Positions 1 to 8,264 are shown, numbered from the stretch's first letter. The stretch is 64,000 bases of DNA from an uncultured Clostridia bacterium (GCA_947584595.1 CANPWP010000001.1:124001-188000); one strand, 5' to 3'. Notes: a model not told the origin generated them from the letters alone. Numbers and translations are program-made.

Positions 1-178
1 TTGCAATTATACAAACATTGTTAATACCTGCATTGGAAAAGTTAGAGAGTGTAAAATCAACGGTTCTGTACTTTCCTCCTATAGGAACGCTTGCCATTGT
101 TCTGTCAGAGGTAAGCTCGGGTAATGATTTATCGTTTGTATTTGAAAAAACAATACCTACCACATTGTTGCTTCTCAT
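1..178 (-). CDS. glgD: GlgD, glucose-1-phosphate adenylyltransferase-like subunit (N-terminal part, cut by window start)
   Basis: Only the first 59 residues lie in the window. They begin MRSNNVVGIV and carry a nucleotidyltransferase-like start (VPIGGKYRTVDFTLSNF) matching the GlgD paralog of ADP-glucose pyrophosphorylase. In this family GlgD usually lacks the catalytic glycine-rich loop and acts as a regulatory partner of GlgC; here the GGQGSRL loop of GlgC is replaced by sequence around FSNTNDKSLPEL, which fits. The ATG lies only 2 nt after the glgC stop codon, so the two genes are almost certainly co-transcribed and translationally coupled. The C-terminal part is outside the window. Confidence 0.9.
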   Translation of the reverse strand, partial: MRSNNVVGIVFSNTNDKSLPELTSDRTMASVPIGGKYRTVDFTLSNFSNAGINNVCIIA

Positions 179-180
179 TC

Positions 181-1380
181 TTACTTAACCCCCATATCTT
201 TATCAATCATTGCTTTAGGAGGAACAATCGTGTTTTCCCCTATTTTAAGGTTATCACCGATCACTGTTACGCCCCAATCATCTCTGTTTGGGACATTTTC
301 AGGCTTTTCGCCGATTACAGCATTCTTGCCGATAACGGTGTTTTCCGCAACTATTGCATACTGAACGACTGCGCCGTCCTCAATTACTGCTCCCGGCATA
401 ATAATTGAGGAGTCAATTGTTGCCCCCTTGCCTATTGTTACTCCTGCAAACAAAATTGAAAATTCAATATTGCCGTAAACATTGCAGCCGTCTGCAACAA
501 GAGAATTCTGAACTGTTGCTTCAGGTCCTATATAATGAGGAGGCATCATGGGATTTCTCGAGAAAATACCGTTTAAATCAAGTGTTACATTAGGGTCGAG
601 CAAGTCCATATTTGCTTCCCATAGGCTGTCGATCGTTCCCACATCCTTCCAATATCCCTCAAAAGGATATGCAAACATTTTCTCACCTGCATTAAGCATT
701 ACAGGAAGTATGTCTTTGCCGAAATCGTTTGAAGAATCAGGATTTTTCTCATCCTCAATCAGGTATTTTTTAAGTTCCTTCCAGTTAAAAATATAAATAC
801 CCATTGACGCATTTGTGCTTTTCGGATGCTCGGGTTTTTCATCAAATTCATAAATTGAGCCGTCTTCGTTAGTATTTAAAATACCGAAGCGTGAAGCCTC
901 AGCAAGAGGAACGTCAATTACTGCAATCGTGCAGGCGGCATTTTTTTCTTTATGAAATTGGAGCATTTTATTGTAGTCCATTTTATAAATATGGTCGCCT
1001 GATAAAATTACCACATACTCGGGATTATATCTGTCAATATAACCCATATTTTGATAGATTGCATTTGCGGTACCTGAATACCAGTCTGCGCCCTCAACCG
1101 CCTGATACGGACTTAAACAGCTTACTCCCGAATGCATACCGTCTAAATCCCAAGGCTGACCGTTGCCGATATATTCGTAAAGCTCCAGAGGTTGATATTG
1201 TGTTAAAACACCAACTGCCTCAATTCCGGAATTTACACAGTTAGAAAGCGGGAAATCTATAATTCTATATTTTCCTCCAAAGGGTACTGCCGGTTTAGCG
1301 AGCTTTTTTGTTAAGACTCCCAGTCTTGAACCCTGACCGCCTGCCAAAAGCATAGCGACTACTTCTTTTTTGGGAAACAT
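181..1380 (-). CDS. glgC: Glucose-1-phosphate adenylyltransferase GlgC
   Basis: Makes ADP-glucose from ATP and glucose-1-phosphate, the committed step of bacterial glycogen synthesis. The 399-residue protein has the sugar nucleotidyltransferase signature near residues 10-45 ([11 protein letters not shown] followed by [19 protein letters not shown]), the GTANAIYQN and [10 protein letters not shown] motifs around residues 100-150, and a C-terminal left-handed beta-helix region with hexapeptide-like repeats ([25 protein letters not shown]). Length is normal. The ATG is preceded by GGAGGT at a good distance. It lies between glgB upstream and glgD immediately downstream, so the order glgB-glgC-glgD forms a glycogen operon on the minus strand. 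Confidence 0.97.
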   Translation of the reverse strand: MFPKKEVVAMLLAGGQGSRLGVLTKKLAKPAVPFGGKYRIIDFPLSNCVNSGIEAVGVLTQYQPLELYEYIGNGQPWDLDGMHSGVSCLSPYQAVEGADWYSGTANAIYQNMGYIDRYNPEYVVILSGDHIYKMDYNKMLQFHKEKNAACTIAVIDVPLAEASRFGILNTNEDGSIYEFDEKPEHPKSTNASMGIYIFNWKELKKYLIEDEKNPDSSNDFGKDILPVMLNAGEKMFAYPFEGYWKDVGTIDSLWEANMDLLDPNVTLDLNGIFSRNPMMPPHYIGPEATVQNSLVADGCNVYGNIEFSILFAGVTIGKGATIDSSIIMPGAVIEDGAVVQYAIVAENTVIGKNAVIGEKPENVPNRDDWGVTVIGDNLKIGENTIVPPKAMIDKDMGVK

Positions 1381-1471
1381 TTTCTTTTACCTCCAAATTT
1401 TTTGCTTGTACTAAATGCCGATTGAACGCAAAAAACACACAAAACACTTGCTTTTTAATTGACGTTTAGTA

Positions 1472-1574
1472 TTATATCTTTTTGTCAGCCTTTGTCACTG
1501 ACGAATCAATTTTTGTTTTAGGAACAGACTTCTCAGATGAAACCTTAGAAGCTGTTTTCGCAGATGTTTTTTTT
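1472..1574 (-). other. Out-of-frame continuation of the glgB lysine-rich tail
   Basis: Downstream of an eight-A run on the coding strand (plus-strand T8 at 1567-1574), the annotated glgB frame stops quickly after NICENSF. Dropping one A instead continues the same Lys/Ala/Ser/Thr-rich style (AKKTSAKTASKVSSEKS and on to KADKKI) for about 30 residues to a stop at 1472. This is seen directly. Whether it is a true indel, a sequencing error in the homopolymer or slippage during expression cannot be decided here. Confidence 0.65.
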
Positions 1575-3584
1575 AGCAAATGTTTTCTTTTTTGCTGTTG
1601 TTTTTGCCGATTTATCATATAAAGCTTTTGCGGTTTTTCCTGATTTTGCAAGTTTTTCATTTAAGTTTCTTATTTTTTTAGGCTTTTTAATCTCTTTTAT
1701 ACATTCAAAATACATAACGCTCATAGGTGGGAGCGTAATATCTAAAGCCTGTTTACAGCCGTGTATGGCTATATCAATTGTCATAATCTCTTTACCGTTT
1801 GTTATTCCCGAACCGCCGTATTTTTTGTTTTCGGAGTTAAATACCTCATCGTAAATTCCTCGTTTTGGTACTCCGATATAATAATTTTTTCTGACCTCAG
1901 GCTGAAAGTTGCAGATAATAATTAAATCATTGCCGGCCTTATCAAGTCTTCGAAACGCAATTACACTTTTAGTATAGTCATCGTGATGAATCCAGTCAAA
2001 GCCGCTCCAGTCAAAATCTATTTCATAAAGCTGGGAATGACTTAGGTAAAATTCATTCAAGTCCTTAAAACATATATGTAATTGTTGGTTTTTCTTTTCA
2101 GATAAAGCTCCCCAATCAAGCTCTGAATCACAATTCCATTCTTCTTTTTGACCGATTTCCGAGCCCATAAACATAAGTTTTTTACCCGGATGAGCGGTCA
2201 TATAAGACATAAATGTTCTTACCGATGAATACTTTTGTGTTTCGTCTCCCGGCATTTTTTCAAGCAGAGATTTTTTACCGTAAACCACTTCATCGTGGGA
2301 AATAGGCAAAATAAAATTTTCAGAAAATGCATAGAAAAAGCTGAAAGTTAAATTTTCGTGATTAAATGGTCTCCAAAGCGGGTCAAGAGATATATAGTGG
2401 AGCATATCGTTCATCCAGCCCATATTCCACTTATAATCAAAGCCCAATCCACCCTCATTTACAGGCTTAGTCACCATTGGCCATGAAGTGCTTTCCTCTG
2501 CTATCATCATTACATCGGGATGATACATATGAATGGCAGTATTCAGACGTTTAATAAACTCAACAGCCTCAAGATTTTCCTTTCCGCCAAATTTATTGGT
2601 AACCCATTCTCCGTCTCTGCGGTTATAGTCAAGATATAACATAGACGCAACAGCATCTACTCTTATTCCGTCTATATGGTACTTGTCTGCCCAAAACATT
2701 GCGCTTGATACAAGAAAGCTGATTACCTCATATCTTGCATAATCAAATACATAAGTTCCCCATTCTTTATGCTCACCCTTTCTCGGATCGGCATATTCAT
2801 AACAACAGGTTCCGTCAAATCTGCCTAAGCTAAAATCATCTTTTGGAAAATGTGCGGGGACCCAGTCCAAAATTACACCAATTCCGTTATTGTGACATCT
2901 GTCTATAAAATTCATCAAATCATAAGGCTCGCCGTAACGTGAGGTAGGCGCAAAATATCCTGTTGACTGATATCCCCATGAGCCGTCATAGGGATATTCC
3001 GTAACAGGCATAAGCTCAATATGGGTATATCCCATATCCTTTACATACGGAATCAGTTCAGATGCAAGCTTACTATAATTCATAAAATTTCCGTCTTGAT
3101 ATCTCCTCCAAGAACCTAAGTGAATTTCATAAATATTAAGAGGTTTTTCCTTATGGTTATTAATTTTTCTTTCTATAAACCAGTTTTCGTCGCTCCAATT
3201 ATATGCATCAATGTTGTAAAGTTTTGAAGCGTTGTCCGGACGGGTCTGTGTATGAAAAGCATAAGGGTCAGCCTTATAGAGTTTTTCATGGTTTTGAGTT
3301 TCAATACAATATTTATAGCAGGAGTAAATCTGGGCATTTTCAATAAAACCTTCCCAAACACCTGCACTGCCTACTTTATACATATAATCAGCGGTGGGAT
3401 TCCAATTGTTAAAATCACCTGCAATTGAAACCGATAAAGCATTAGGAGCCCAAACTCTGAATACAAAACCTTCTCTTCCATCCCAATTAACAGGGTGTGC
3501 GCCCAATAAATCATAAGCACGAACTGCGTCGCCGTCGTGAAAAAGCTGAAGTGCGGGACGAAGGTCATTAAAATTGTAATTCAT
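1545..3584 (-). CDS. glgB: 1,4-alpha-glucan branching enzyme GlgB
   Basis: Creates alpha-1,6 branches in glycogen. The 679-residue protein has an N-terminal CBM48 domain (about residues 25-110) and a GH13 barrel whose conserved regions are visible: DWVPAHF, the nucleophile Asp in GIRVDAVASM, the acid/base Glu in MMIAEEST, and PISHDEV. The ATG follows AAAGGAGTG at good spacing. The protein carries an unusual basic tail rich in Lys, Ala and Thr after the catalytic core, and the reading frame appears broken at an A8 run close to the stop (see the entry at 1472-1574). The enzyme core is intact. It is the first gene of glgB-glgC-glgD, with a promoter at about 3636-3664. Confidence 0.95.
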   Translation of the reverse strand: MNYNFNDLRPALQLFHDGDAVRAYDLLGAHPVNWDGREGFVFRVWAPNALSVSIAGDFNNWNPTADYMYKVGSAGVWEGFIENAQIYSCYKYCIETQNHEKLYKADPYAFHTQTRPDNASKLYNIDAYNWSDENWFIERKINNHKEKPLNIYEIHLGSWRRYQDGNFMNYSKLASELIPYVKDMGYTHIELMPVTEYPYDGSWGYQSTGYFAPTSRYGEPYDLMNFIDRCHNNGIGVILDWVPAHFPKDDFSLGRFDGTCCYEYADPRKGEHKEWGTYVFDYARYEVISFLVSSAMFWADKYHIDGIRVDAVASMLYLDYNRRDGEWVTNKFGGKENLEAVEFIKRLNTAIHMYHPDVMMIAEESTSWPMVTKPVNEGGLGFDYKWNMGWMNDMLHYISLDPLWRPFNHENLTFSFFYAFSENFILPISHDEVVYGKKSLLEKMPGDETQKYSSVRTFMSYMTAHPGKKLMFMGSEIGQKEEWNCDSELDWGALSEKKNQQLHICFKDLNEFYLSHSQLYEIDFDWSGFDWIHHDDYTKSVIAFRRLDKAGNDLIIICNFQPEVRKNYYIGVPKRGIYDEVFNSENKKYGGSGITNGKEIMTIDIAIHGCKQALDITLPPMSVMYFECIKEIKKPKKIRNLNEKLAKSGKTAKALYDKSAKTTAKKKTFAKKNICENSF

Positions 3585-3635
3585 AATATTTCACTCCTTT
3601 CAAAAAAGCTGACATAAGAAAAATATTCCAACCAT

Positions 3636-3664
3636 ATAATAACAAAATATTATGTATATTTCAA
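3636..3664 (-). promoter_or_regulatory. Sigma-A type promoter for glgB
   Basis: Read on the minus strand: TTGAAA at 3664-3659, a 17-nt spacer, then TATTAT at 3641-3636, about 50 nt before the glgB start. The match to the consensus is good for both hexamers. No experimental start is known. Confidence 0.6.
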
Positions 3665-3924
3665 GCAAAATTTAAAAATCTTCAGTTAATTTTTAGTGTA
3701 TTTTTTATAATTAAAATAAAAGCAATAAAAATTTATATTATTTTTACCGTTTATAGAATAAATTATTATGATTTTTGCTTAGTTTTTATATAAATTTAAA
3801 AGAAATGCACTGCACCATACAATTATATTGAAAACCGCTTTAAAAAATTATCAAAATTTGAGACAAAAATTCGAGTTGTTTTTGTATAATCTCAGGGACG
3901 GATTCAATAATGTCGCAAAGCAAC

Positions 3925-4060
3925 AAAAGGCTCCCACTTTAGGGGAACTGTCAGCGAAGCTGACTGAGGAGTGCATAGCTGAATATTTCTACCCTTCCGT
4001 CACGACTCCGTCGTGCCACCTTCCCTGCTAGGGAAGGCTTTTTCTCTCAAGCGTTTTGCA
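3925..4060. repeat. Hairpin-array repeat, family 1, copy A
   Basis: A string of short inverted repeats read on the plus strand: an imperfect one at GCTCCCACTTTAGGGGAAC, then TCAGCGAAGCTGA, CACGACTCCGTCGTG and CCTTCCCTGCTAGGGAAGG. The same order recurs at 4091-4283 and, inverted, at 17781-18062. In this copy the first hairpin is degraded. It is non-coding: the short reading frame through it has no ribosome binding site. Confidence 0.85.
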
Positions 4061-4090
4061 AAGAACTAAGAATTACGTTAATATTAGCAG

Positions 4091-4283
4091 AAAAAGGCTC
4101 CCCTTAAGGGGAGCTGTCAGCGAAGCTGACTGAGGGGTGCATAACTGAACATTTCTACCCTTCCGTCACGACTTCGTCGTGCCACCTTCCCTGATAGGGA
4201 AGGCTTTTTCTCTCAAGCGTTCTGCTTTAATATAACCTTTTTCTAAGTTGACGACATTGCATCAGAGGGAGGCAATATGTTAC
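4091..4283. repeat. Hairpin-array repeat, family 1, copy B
   Basis: Same arrangement as copy A, 30 nt further on in the same orientation, with a perfect first hairpin (GCTCCCCTTAAGGGGAGC) followed by TCAGCGAAGCTGA, CACGACTTCGTCGTG and CCTTCCCTGATAGGGAAGG. The right side continues into AAGTTGACGACATTGC and GGGAGGCAAT, which also occur in copy C at 18025-18062, so the conserved unit is longer than the hairpins themselves. A and B thus form a direct tandem. Confidence 0.85.
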
Positions 4284-4309
4284 TTAAATGTTTTTCAAAT
4301 ATAAAAAAC

Positions 4310-4345
4310 AAAAATCTCTTCTGATTTTACTCAGAAGAGATTTTT
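4310..4345. terminator. Strong bidirectional terminator-like hairpin
   Basis: A perfect 15-bp stem (AAAAATCTCTTCTGA paired with TCAGAAGAGATTTTT) with a 6-nt loop, flanked by A and T tracts on both strands. No gene is seen ending at it on either side, so it may be a remnant of the decayed region or terminate an unrecognised transcript. Confidence 0.6.
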
Positions 4346-4991
4346 AGGTAGAAAGGTAGTGATTCTTAGCCAAAAATATAAACTAAAAAATCATTAGGAG
4401 GTCTCTATTCATAAAAATTATTGGCAATAAGGAGTTAGCCGTAAGTTTTGTTTGACAACATTTGTGTTATTCACACTGACGCTGTCAATAGTTTAGCACA
4501 GGTTATCGTTTCTGCAACTGATAACCAAAGCATAAAAAACATAAAATTTTGTAACTTAATAACTGGAAACCTCTTGAAATAACATTGTAGAACAGTTTTA
4601 TTCAGCTGAATAATCATTATACAAGCTACAACCGGAATTATTTCCGGAAAACGGAGCAACAGATTTCTTAAAAGCATAAAAAATCAATAAATTCGACAGA
4701 TAATTGCTATAATATAACTTTTCTGATAAAATATGCATTAAAAATATTTAGTTGTTTAACAAACAAAATAATTTTGGAAAAGAAATATACAGTATACACT
4801 GTTCAGAAAAAAAGATTTTTTATTCAAAAAGATTTCTGTTAAGGACTTCTGAATAAGTCCTTATGCTCCGTATATAAACAACCGGTTTGATGTAGGTATG
4901 GCCAACTTCCCGAATTCTCCTTAATTCACTAGTAAAATTAATTTGAAAACATCATTCCTGTTGATTATATAAAAAATTATAAATTTTAGGG
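4346..4991. other. Gene-free A+T-rich stretch
   Basis: No convincing gene: reading frames here are short and lack ribosome binding sites. The only structure seen is the inverted repeat AAGGACTT/AAGTCCTT with a 6-nt loop at 4841-4862. This may be decayed accessory DNA. Confidence 0.55.
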
Positions 4992-5172
4992 GACAACCCT
5001 TACGGCGATCCAAAAATTAAATATTTAATTAATAAAAGTAAATACTCCTTCTATTTCACCATCTAATTTCCGGTTAATTAACAAATATAAAAACAGAGAA
5101 ATTATCACCATACTTCAATATTTAATTAAATTAAAAAAATATTTTAATTTTTGGACGCCCGTAAAAGTTGTC
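4992..5172. repeat. Element of about 180 bp bounded by long imperfect inverted repeats
   Basis: The left arm (4992-5030) begins GACAACCCTTACGGCGATCC and runs into an A+T-rich part. The right arm (about 5121-5172), read as reverse complement, begins GACAACTTTTACGGGCGTCC and then matches the same A+T-rich part. The arms agree over roughly 38-40 nt with a few mismatches. No protein is encoded between them. The size and termini resemble a miniature inverted-repeat element, but no target duplication was established. Confidence 0.65.
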
Positions 5173-5264
5173 ACTGAAATTATAATAAAATTATATATAC
5201 ACCTTACACCTCAACTTTCTGATATCTAAAGATATCTTAATTTTTAATTATAATTTAGGTTAAT

Positions 5265-5394
5265 ATTACAAAACCATAGTATTTTTAAAAAGTCAATATA
5301 TAATTTACAATAGTATTATAATTTTATTATTAGGCTAATATTATAATACCATAGTATTTTATAAATGTCAATATTTAATTTACAATAATATTAT
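5265..5394. repeat. Tandem duplication of a 65-nt unit
   Basis: Two adjacent copies (5265-5329 and 5330-5394) start TTAGGTTAATATTA and TTAGGCTAATATTA and differ at a minority of positions. Each contains the half-palindrome CCATAGTATTTT, resembling the operator-like palindrome at 5713-5736. They lie just upstream of the decayed HTH gene, so they may be old operator sites. Confidence 0.7.
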
Positions 5395-5414
5395 AATTTT
5401 TTATTTAAAATAAA

Positions 5415-5690
5415 ATGTTAAGTAAAAATATAAAAAATTGCTAAAAGCAAAGAATTTAAATCAAGTTCAACTATCAAAAGCTTTGTCTGTTACAAAACAA
5501 AGTGTTTCTAATTGGGAAAACGTTATTATAGTACCTTCTATTGAAATGTTAGAAAAAATCGCAAATTATTTTTTAGTTATACAGATTTTCTGTTAGGAAG
5601 AAAAATATAGTATATATAGATTCTCTGCAATTAAATACAGAAGAAATTGCTCATATAAGTTCTTATAAATGATTTAATTAACAAAAAATA
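5415..5690 (+). pseudogene. Decayed HTH (XRE family) regulator
   Basis: Starts ATGTTAAGTAAAAATATAAA, parallel to the intact gene at 5791, but the frame breaks after about nine codons (an in-frame TAA in the AAATTGCTAAAAG stretch). Shifting frame restores NLNQVQLSKALSVTKQSVSN, close to the intact paralog's helix-turn-helix. A further loss is seen after WEN (two residues missing) and the frame closes again near VIQIFC. Remnants of the downstream tail (EEIAHI-like) can be traced to about 5690. At least two frame-breaking changes make a functional product unlikely. Confidence 0.8.
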
Positions 5691-5712
5691 AAATGTAATA
5701 ATTATATTTATT

Positions 5713-5736
5713 TTTAAAATACTATAGTATTTTAAA
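5713..5736. promoter_or_regulatory. 24-nt perfect palindrome, probable operator of the HTH gene
   Basis: TTTAAAATACTA followed by its exact reverse complement, 55 nt before the start of the HTH gene at 5791. Small XRE repressors commonly bind such palindromes in front of their own gene. Related half-sites (CATAGTATTTT) occur at about 5276 and 5351. Binding is inferred, not shown. Confidence 0.5.
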
Positions 5737-5790
5737 AATATTAAAGAAAAATTATAAAATAATATTAGTATTTTTTTAAGGGAGATAAAA

Positions 5791-6075
5791 ATGTTAGGTG
5801 ATAATATTAAAAAATTGCGAGAAGCAAGAAATTTAAGTCAAGTTCAACTGGCAAATTCTTTATTTGTTACAAAACAAAGCGTTTCAAACTGGGAAAATGA
5901 AAATGTTATTCCTTCTGTAGAAGTACTAATAAAAATCGCAAAATATTTTTCAGTCACTCCAAATTATTTGTTAGGTATAGATAATGAAGATTATATTAAT
6001 ATTAAAGGATTAACACCGGAACAAATTGAACATATAAAGTTAATTATAAATGATATAAAAAATAAAACTGACTAA
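5791..6075 (+). CDS. Small XRE-family HTH transcriptional regulator
   Basis: A 94-residue protein with an N-terminal Cro/CI-type helix-turn-helix covering about residues 5-60 (IKKLREARNLSQVQLA, then VTKQSVSNWENENVIPS) and a short C-terminal tail (GLTPEQIEHIKLIINDI). The ATG follows AAGGGAGATAAAA. It is strongly similar along its whole length to the protein at 18412-18690 and to the pseudogene at 5415, so this is a paralogous family. A perfect palindrome at 5713-5736 is a likely autoregulatory site. It stands alone in an accessory-looking A+T-rich region. Targets are unknown. Confidence 0.85.
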   Translation: MLGDNIKKLREARNLSQVQLANSLFVTKQSVSNWENENVIPSVEVLIKIAKYFSVTPNYLLGIDNEDYINIKGLTPEQIEHIKLIINDIKNKTD

Positions 6076-6186
6076 TTATAATCAACTTTGCAATTATACA
6101 GGGGAATTTCTCGTCATAGAAAGCTTTTTTGCTAATATAAATGTAATTCTTTTTAATTTTGACAAATTTTTAATATTAATTAAGTC

Positions 6187-6576
6187 TTAAAACACTTTGT
6201 CTCTTTTCTTAATCTTTTTACAGATAGCGTTTATGGGTATACATAAAAAGCCCCAGAGCATACTGTAAAACGGACAAACCTGACCTAAAATATTTAGCTT
6301 TGCTTTGGAGTAATCCCAGACATTCAGCTTCATTTTTAAATTAACAATACAACCGCACAAAAATTCAAGTGATGTAATAATTAAACTTCCTACGCAACAC
6401 TTTTTAAACAAAGGCATTTTATCATGTCTTGTAAACACCTTAACAAGAGATACAAAGCAAGTACCCCCTGTTAATACCATACTCCAATGAGTCTTTCTTC
6501 TCCACAAAATTTCAATAGCACCGTAGGCAAATCCTCCGAACAAGAATAATTTTATATTTTTAGTAATTGATTTCAT
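6187..6576 (-). CDS. Putative membrane protein, CmpB-like (ABC-transporter type IV family)
   Basis: A 129-residue hydrophobic protein with about four membrane segments (IKLFLFGGFAYGAIEIL, WSMVLTGGTCFVSLVKVF, CVGSLIITSLEFLCGCIV and PFYSMLWGFLCIPINAI). The LEFLCG...WDYSK and C-terminal SMLWGFL elements resemble the CmpB-like 'putative ABC-transporter type IV' family (PF06541 from memory); its function is unknown. It starts directly after a terminator-shaped hairpin whose 3' arm holds its GGTGAT ribosome binding site. It follows rnmV on the same strand. Confidence 0.65.
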   Translation of the reverse strand: MKSITKNIKLFLFGGFAYGAIEILWRRKTHWSMVLTGGTCFVSLVKVFTRHDKMPLFKKCCVGSLIITSLEFLCGCIVNLKMKLNVWDYSKAKLNILGQVCPFYSMLWGFLCIPINAICKKIKKRDKVF

Positions 6577-6577
6577 T

Positions 6578-6618
6578 AAAAATCACCGCCATTAGTTTTA
6601 CCTAAGACGGTGATTTTA
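6578..6618 (-). terminator. Hairpin after rnmV that also contains the next gene's ribosome binding site
   Basis: On the minus strand AAAATCACCG pairs with CGGTGATTTT around a loop of about 20 nt, followed by T5. The rnmV stop codon touches the 5' arm. The 3' arm supplies GGTGAT for the gene starting at 6576. It can therefore act as terminator, as translational block, or both. Confidence 0.6.
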
Positions 6619-7218
6619 TTTGTTTTTTATTTCATCAAGTTTATTTTCAAGTTCATCTGCTGTAAGCAGACAATTCAACGCCTCGATCATTGCGTTTGTT
6701 GTTAAATAAACAGGCAGATTGAGAGATTTTAAAAGCTCTGTTCTGAGCAGTTTTGAATTTTCTGTTCCTGTCAGACCAAGCTGAAAAAACAGCGTTTTTG
6801 TAATTTCGTTATTTTTTACTTCATCATTGTCATTTGAATTTAGAACAGTTGCTCCGCTTTGCTTTACAGCGTTTATTATAATTTCGTCCGAAACTCCCTC
6901 AACCCCTAAAAAGCCTTCTTTTGAGGGGGTATCCTTTCGTTTTTCTTTTCCTTTAATTTCAGGTATGTAGCAATTTTTTATTTTATCGCAGGGCACTGAA
7001 CCTTTTAAAAAATTTCTTATTACAAAACCCGCACTGTCACTATCGGTTAAAATCAAAACCCCTCTGGAAATTGCTACCTGACGGATAAGGTTTTGCTTTT
7101 CTTTATCTTTAAAAACCCTGAAACCGTTTGTTGCTATTACGGGAGTATCCACAAGCGATTTAACCTTCATTTTGTCATACTTGCCCTCAACTATAATCGC
7201 CTCTTTTATTTTAAGCAT
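6616..7218 (-). CDS. rnmV: Ribonuclease M5 (TOPRIM + DUF4093)
   Basis: Family members mature 5S rRNA precursors. The 200-residue protein has an N-terminal TOPRIM domain: the conserved Glu in EAIIVEGKYDK near residue 10 and the DxD motif in LILTDSDSAG near residues 58-66. The C-terminal half matches the DUF4093 region seen in this family (TKTLFFQLGLTG). I chose the ATG at 7218 because it is 7 nt from AAGGGG; a GTG at 7224 is the in-frame alternative. It overlaps the end of holA by 8 nt, so the genes are coupled. In many Firmicutes rnmV sits beside rsmA instead; here its partner is holA. Confidence 0.85.
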   Translation of the reverse strand: MLKIKEAIIVEGKYDKMKVKSLVDTPVIATNGFRVFKDKEKQNLIRQVAISRGVLILTDSDSAGFVIRNFLKGSVPCDKIKNCYIPEIKGKEKRKDTPSKEGFLGVEGVSDEIIINAVKQSGATVLNSNDNDEVKNNEITKTLFFQLGLTGTENSKLLRTELLKSLNLPVYLTTNAMIEALNCLLTADELENKLDEIKNK

Positions 7219-8254
7219 ATGCACGCCCCTTTTGTGCGATTAAAAGCAATTTACTGATAAGCTTTTCTAAAGTTATTTTCTGATTAACGGAAACGCTCTT
7301 CATTTTTGTATCAACTTCAATTAAAAGGTCTATGCTGTCCCTTAAACCCTGTGTTGAAATCATTGTCTTTTTATTTAAGGCAAAGGCTCTGTTTTTGTAA
7401 TTAAACTCCTGTGCAATAATGCTTGTCTGAACACCGCATTCATCTGCTACCCTGCCCCTGTAATAATCAATATAAGCGTTTGAAAGCACGGTCAAAATTG
7501 CGATAGGTTCTTCTCTTTGATAAAACAAAGTATCGAGTATTCTCATAGCTTCTGTGCTTTTGCCCCTTGTTACTGCATCCGCCAAAGAAAACACCTTTGC
7601 CTCTAAATTTTTGGTAACAATCAAATCTATATCTTTATCTGTTATTTCATTTCCCTCGCCGACATATGCACACAGCTTATCAAGCTCGTTAATTAAAGTT
7701 GTGAGGTCATTTCCGCACATATTTATGATTTTATCTGCATTTATTCTTGAAAGACTTACATTGTTTCTTGTTGCAAGAGTACTCAAATGCTTTTCAAGCG
7801 CCATATCCCCCATTTTTTTAAATTCGACTACAACTCCGTTTTTTTCCGCTTCTTTTAAAATTGTTTTAAAATCACCCGGCTTTTTAGCGTCAATTTCAAG
7901 AGTAGGCATTGAAAACACAACTACTGTCGTGTCGGGAATATTTTTTATTGCGCTAAACAACTGTTCTTTTTCATTTTTTAAAAGCTCGTTTAAATCAATA
8001 TCAGATATTTTTACAAAATTATATTCGCTCATAAAAGGAGCAGACAACATTGACAGGCAAATCTTCTGCACATCATAATCATCTTTAAATTCGTGATAAT
8101 TAAAATCGGATATATTTTTGCCCATAACCTTTGCTATAAGCTTATCTGTGTATGTTTTTACATACTTTTTTTCAGTTCCCCAAATTACATAAAGCCTTGC
8201 AAAATTTTTAGAAGCCATATGCTTTTTAAATTCCGATTCTGTCATATTGGGCAT
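7211..8254 (-). CDS. holA: DNA polymerase III subunit delta HolA
   Basis: Clamp-loader wrench that opens the beta sliding clamp. The 347-residue length, N-terminal LYVIWGTEKKYVKTYTDKL, KKMGDMALEKHLSTLA near the middle (compare family F-x-x-L-x-x-x-x-L) and the C-terminal helical region with RNKKTMI/LLIEVDTKMKS fit the HolA family. The ATG follows AGGAGTG. It begins 10 nt after the comEC stop and overlaps rnmV by 8 nt, so comEC-holA-rnmV read as one transcript; comEC next to holA is a common arrangement in bacteria. The matching delta-prime subunit is at 34381-35241. Confidence 0.9.
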   Translation of the reverse strand: MPNMTESEFKKHMASKNFARLYVIWGTEKKYVKTYTDKLIAKVMGKNISDFNYHEFKDDYDVQKICLSMLSAPFMSEYNFVKISDIDLNELLKNEKEQLFSAIKNIPDTTVVVFSMPTLEIDAKKPGDFKTILKEAEKNGVVVEFKKMGDMALEKHLSTLATRNNVSLSRINADKIINMCGNDLTTLINELDKLCAYVGEGNEITDKDIDLIVTKNLEAKVFSLADAVTRGKSTEAMRILDTLFYQREEPIAILTVLSNAYIDYYRGRVADECGVQTSIIAQEFNYKNRAFALNKKTMISTQGLRDSIDLLIEVDTKMKSVSVNQKITLEKLISKLLLIAQKGRAYA

Positions 8255-8264
8255 ATTATCACTC

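Noticed and set aside
1472-1660. Separate small basic protein
   Set aside because: It is the continuation of the glgB tail in another frame rather than an independent gene; no start signal is present.
3828-4031. Open frame of 67 codons overlapping repeat copy A
   Set aside because: It runs through the hairpin array, has no ribosome binding site and its residues simply translate the repeat.
3925-4283. CRISPR array
   Set aside because: The repeats are few, long and hairpin-built, unequal in spacing, and no cas gene is present.
4471-4677. Possible 68-residue hydrophobic protein on the minus strand
   Set aside because: No ribosome binding site, no neighbours, low complexity; likely chance in A+T-rich DNA.
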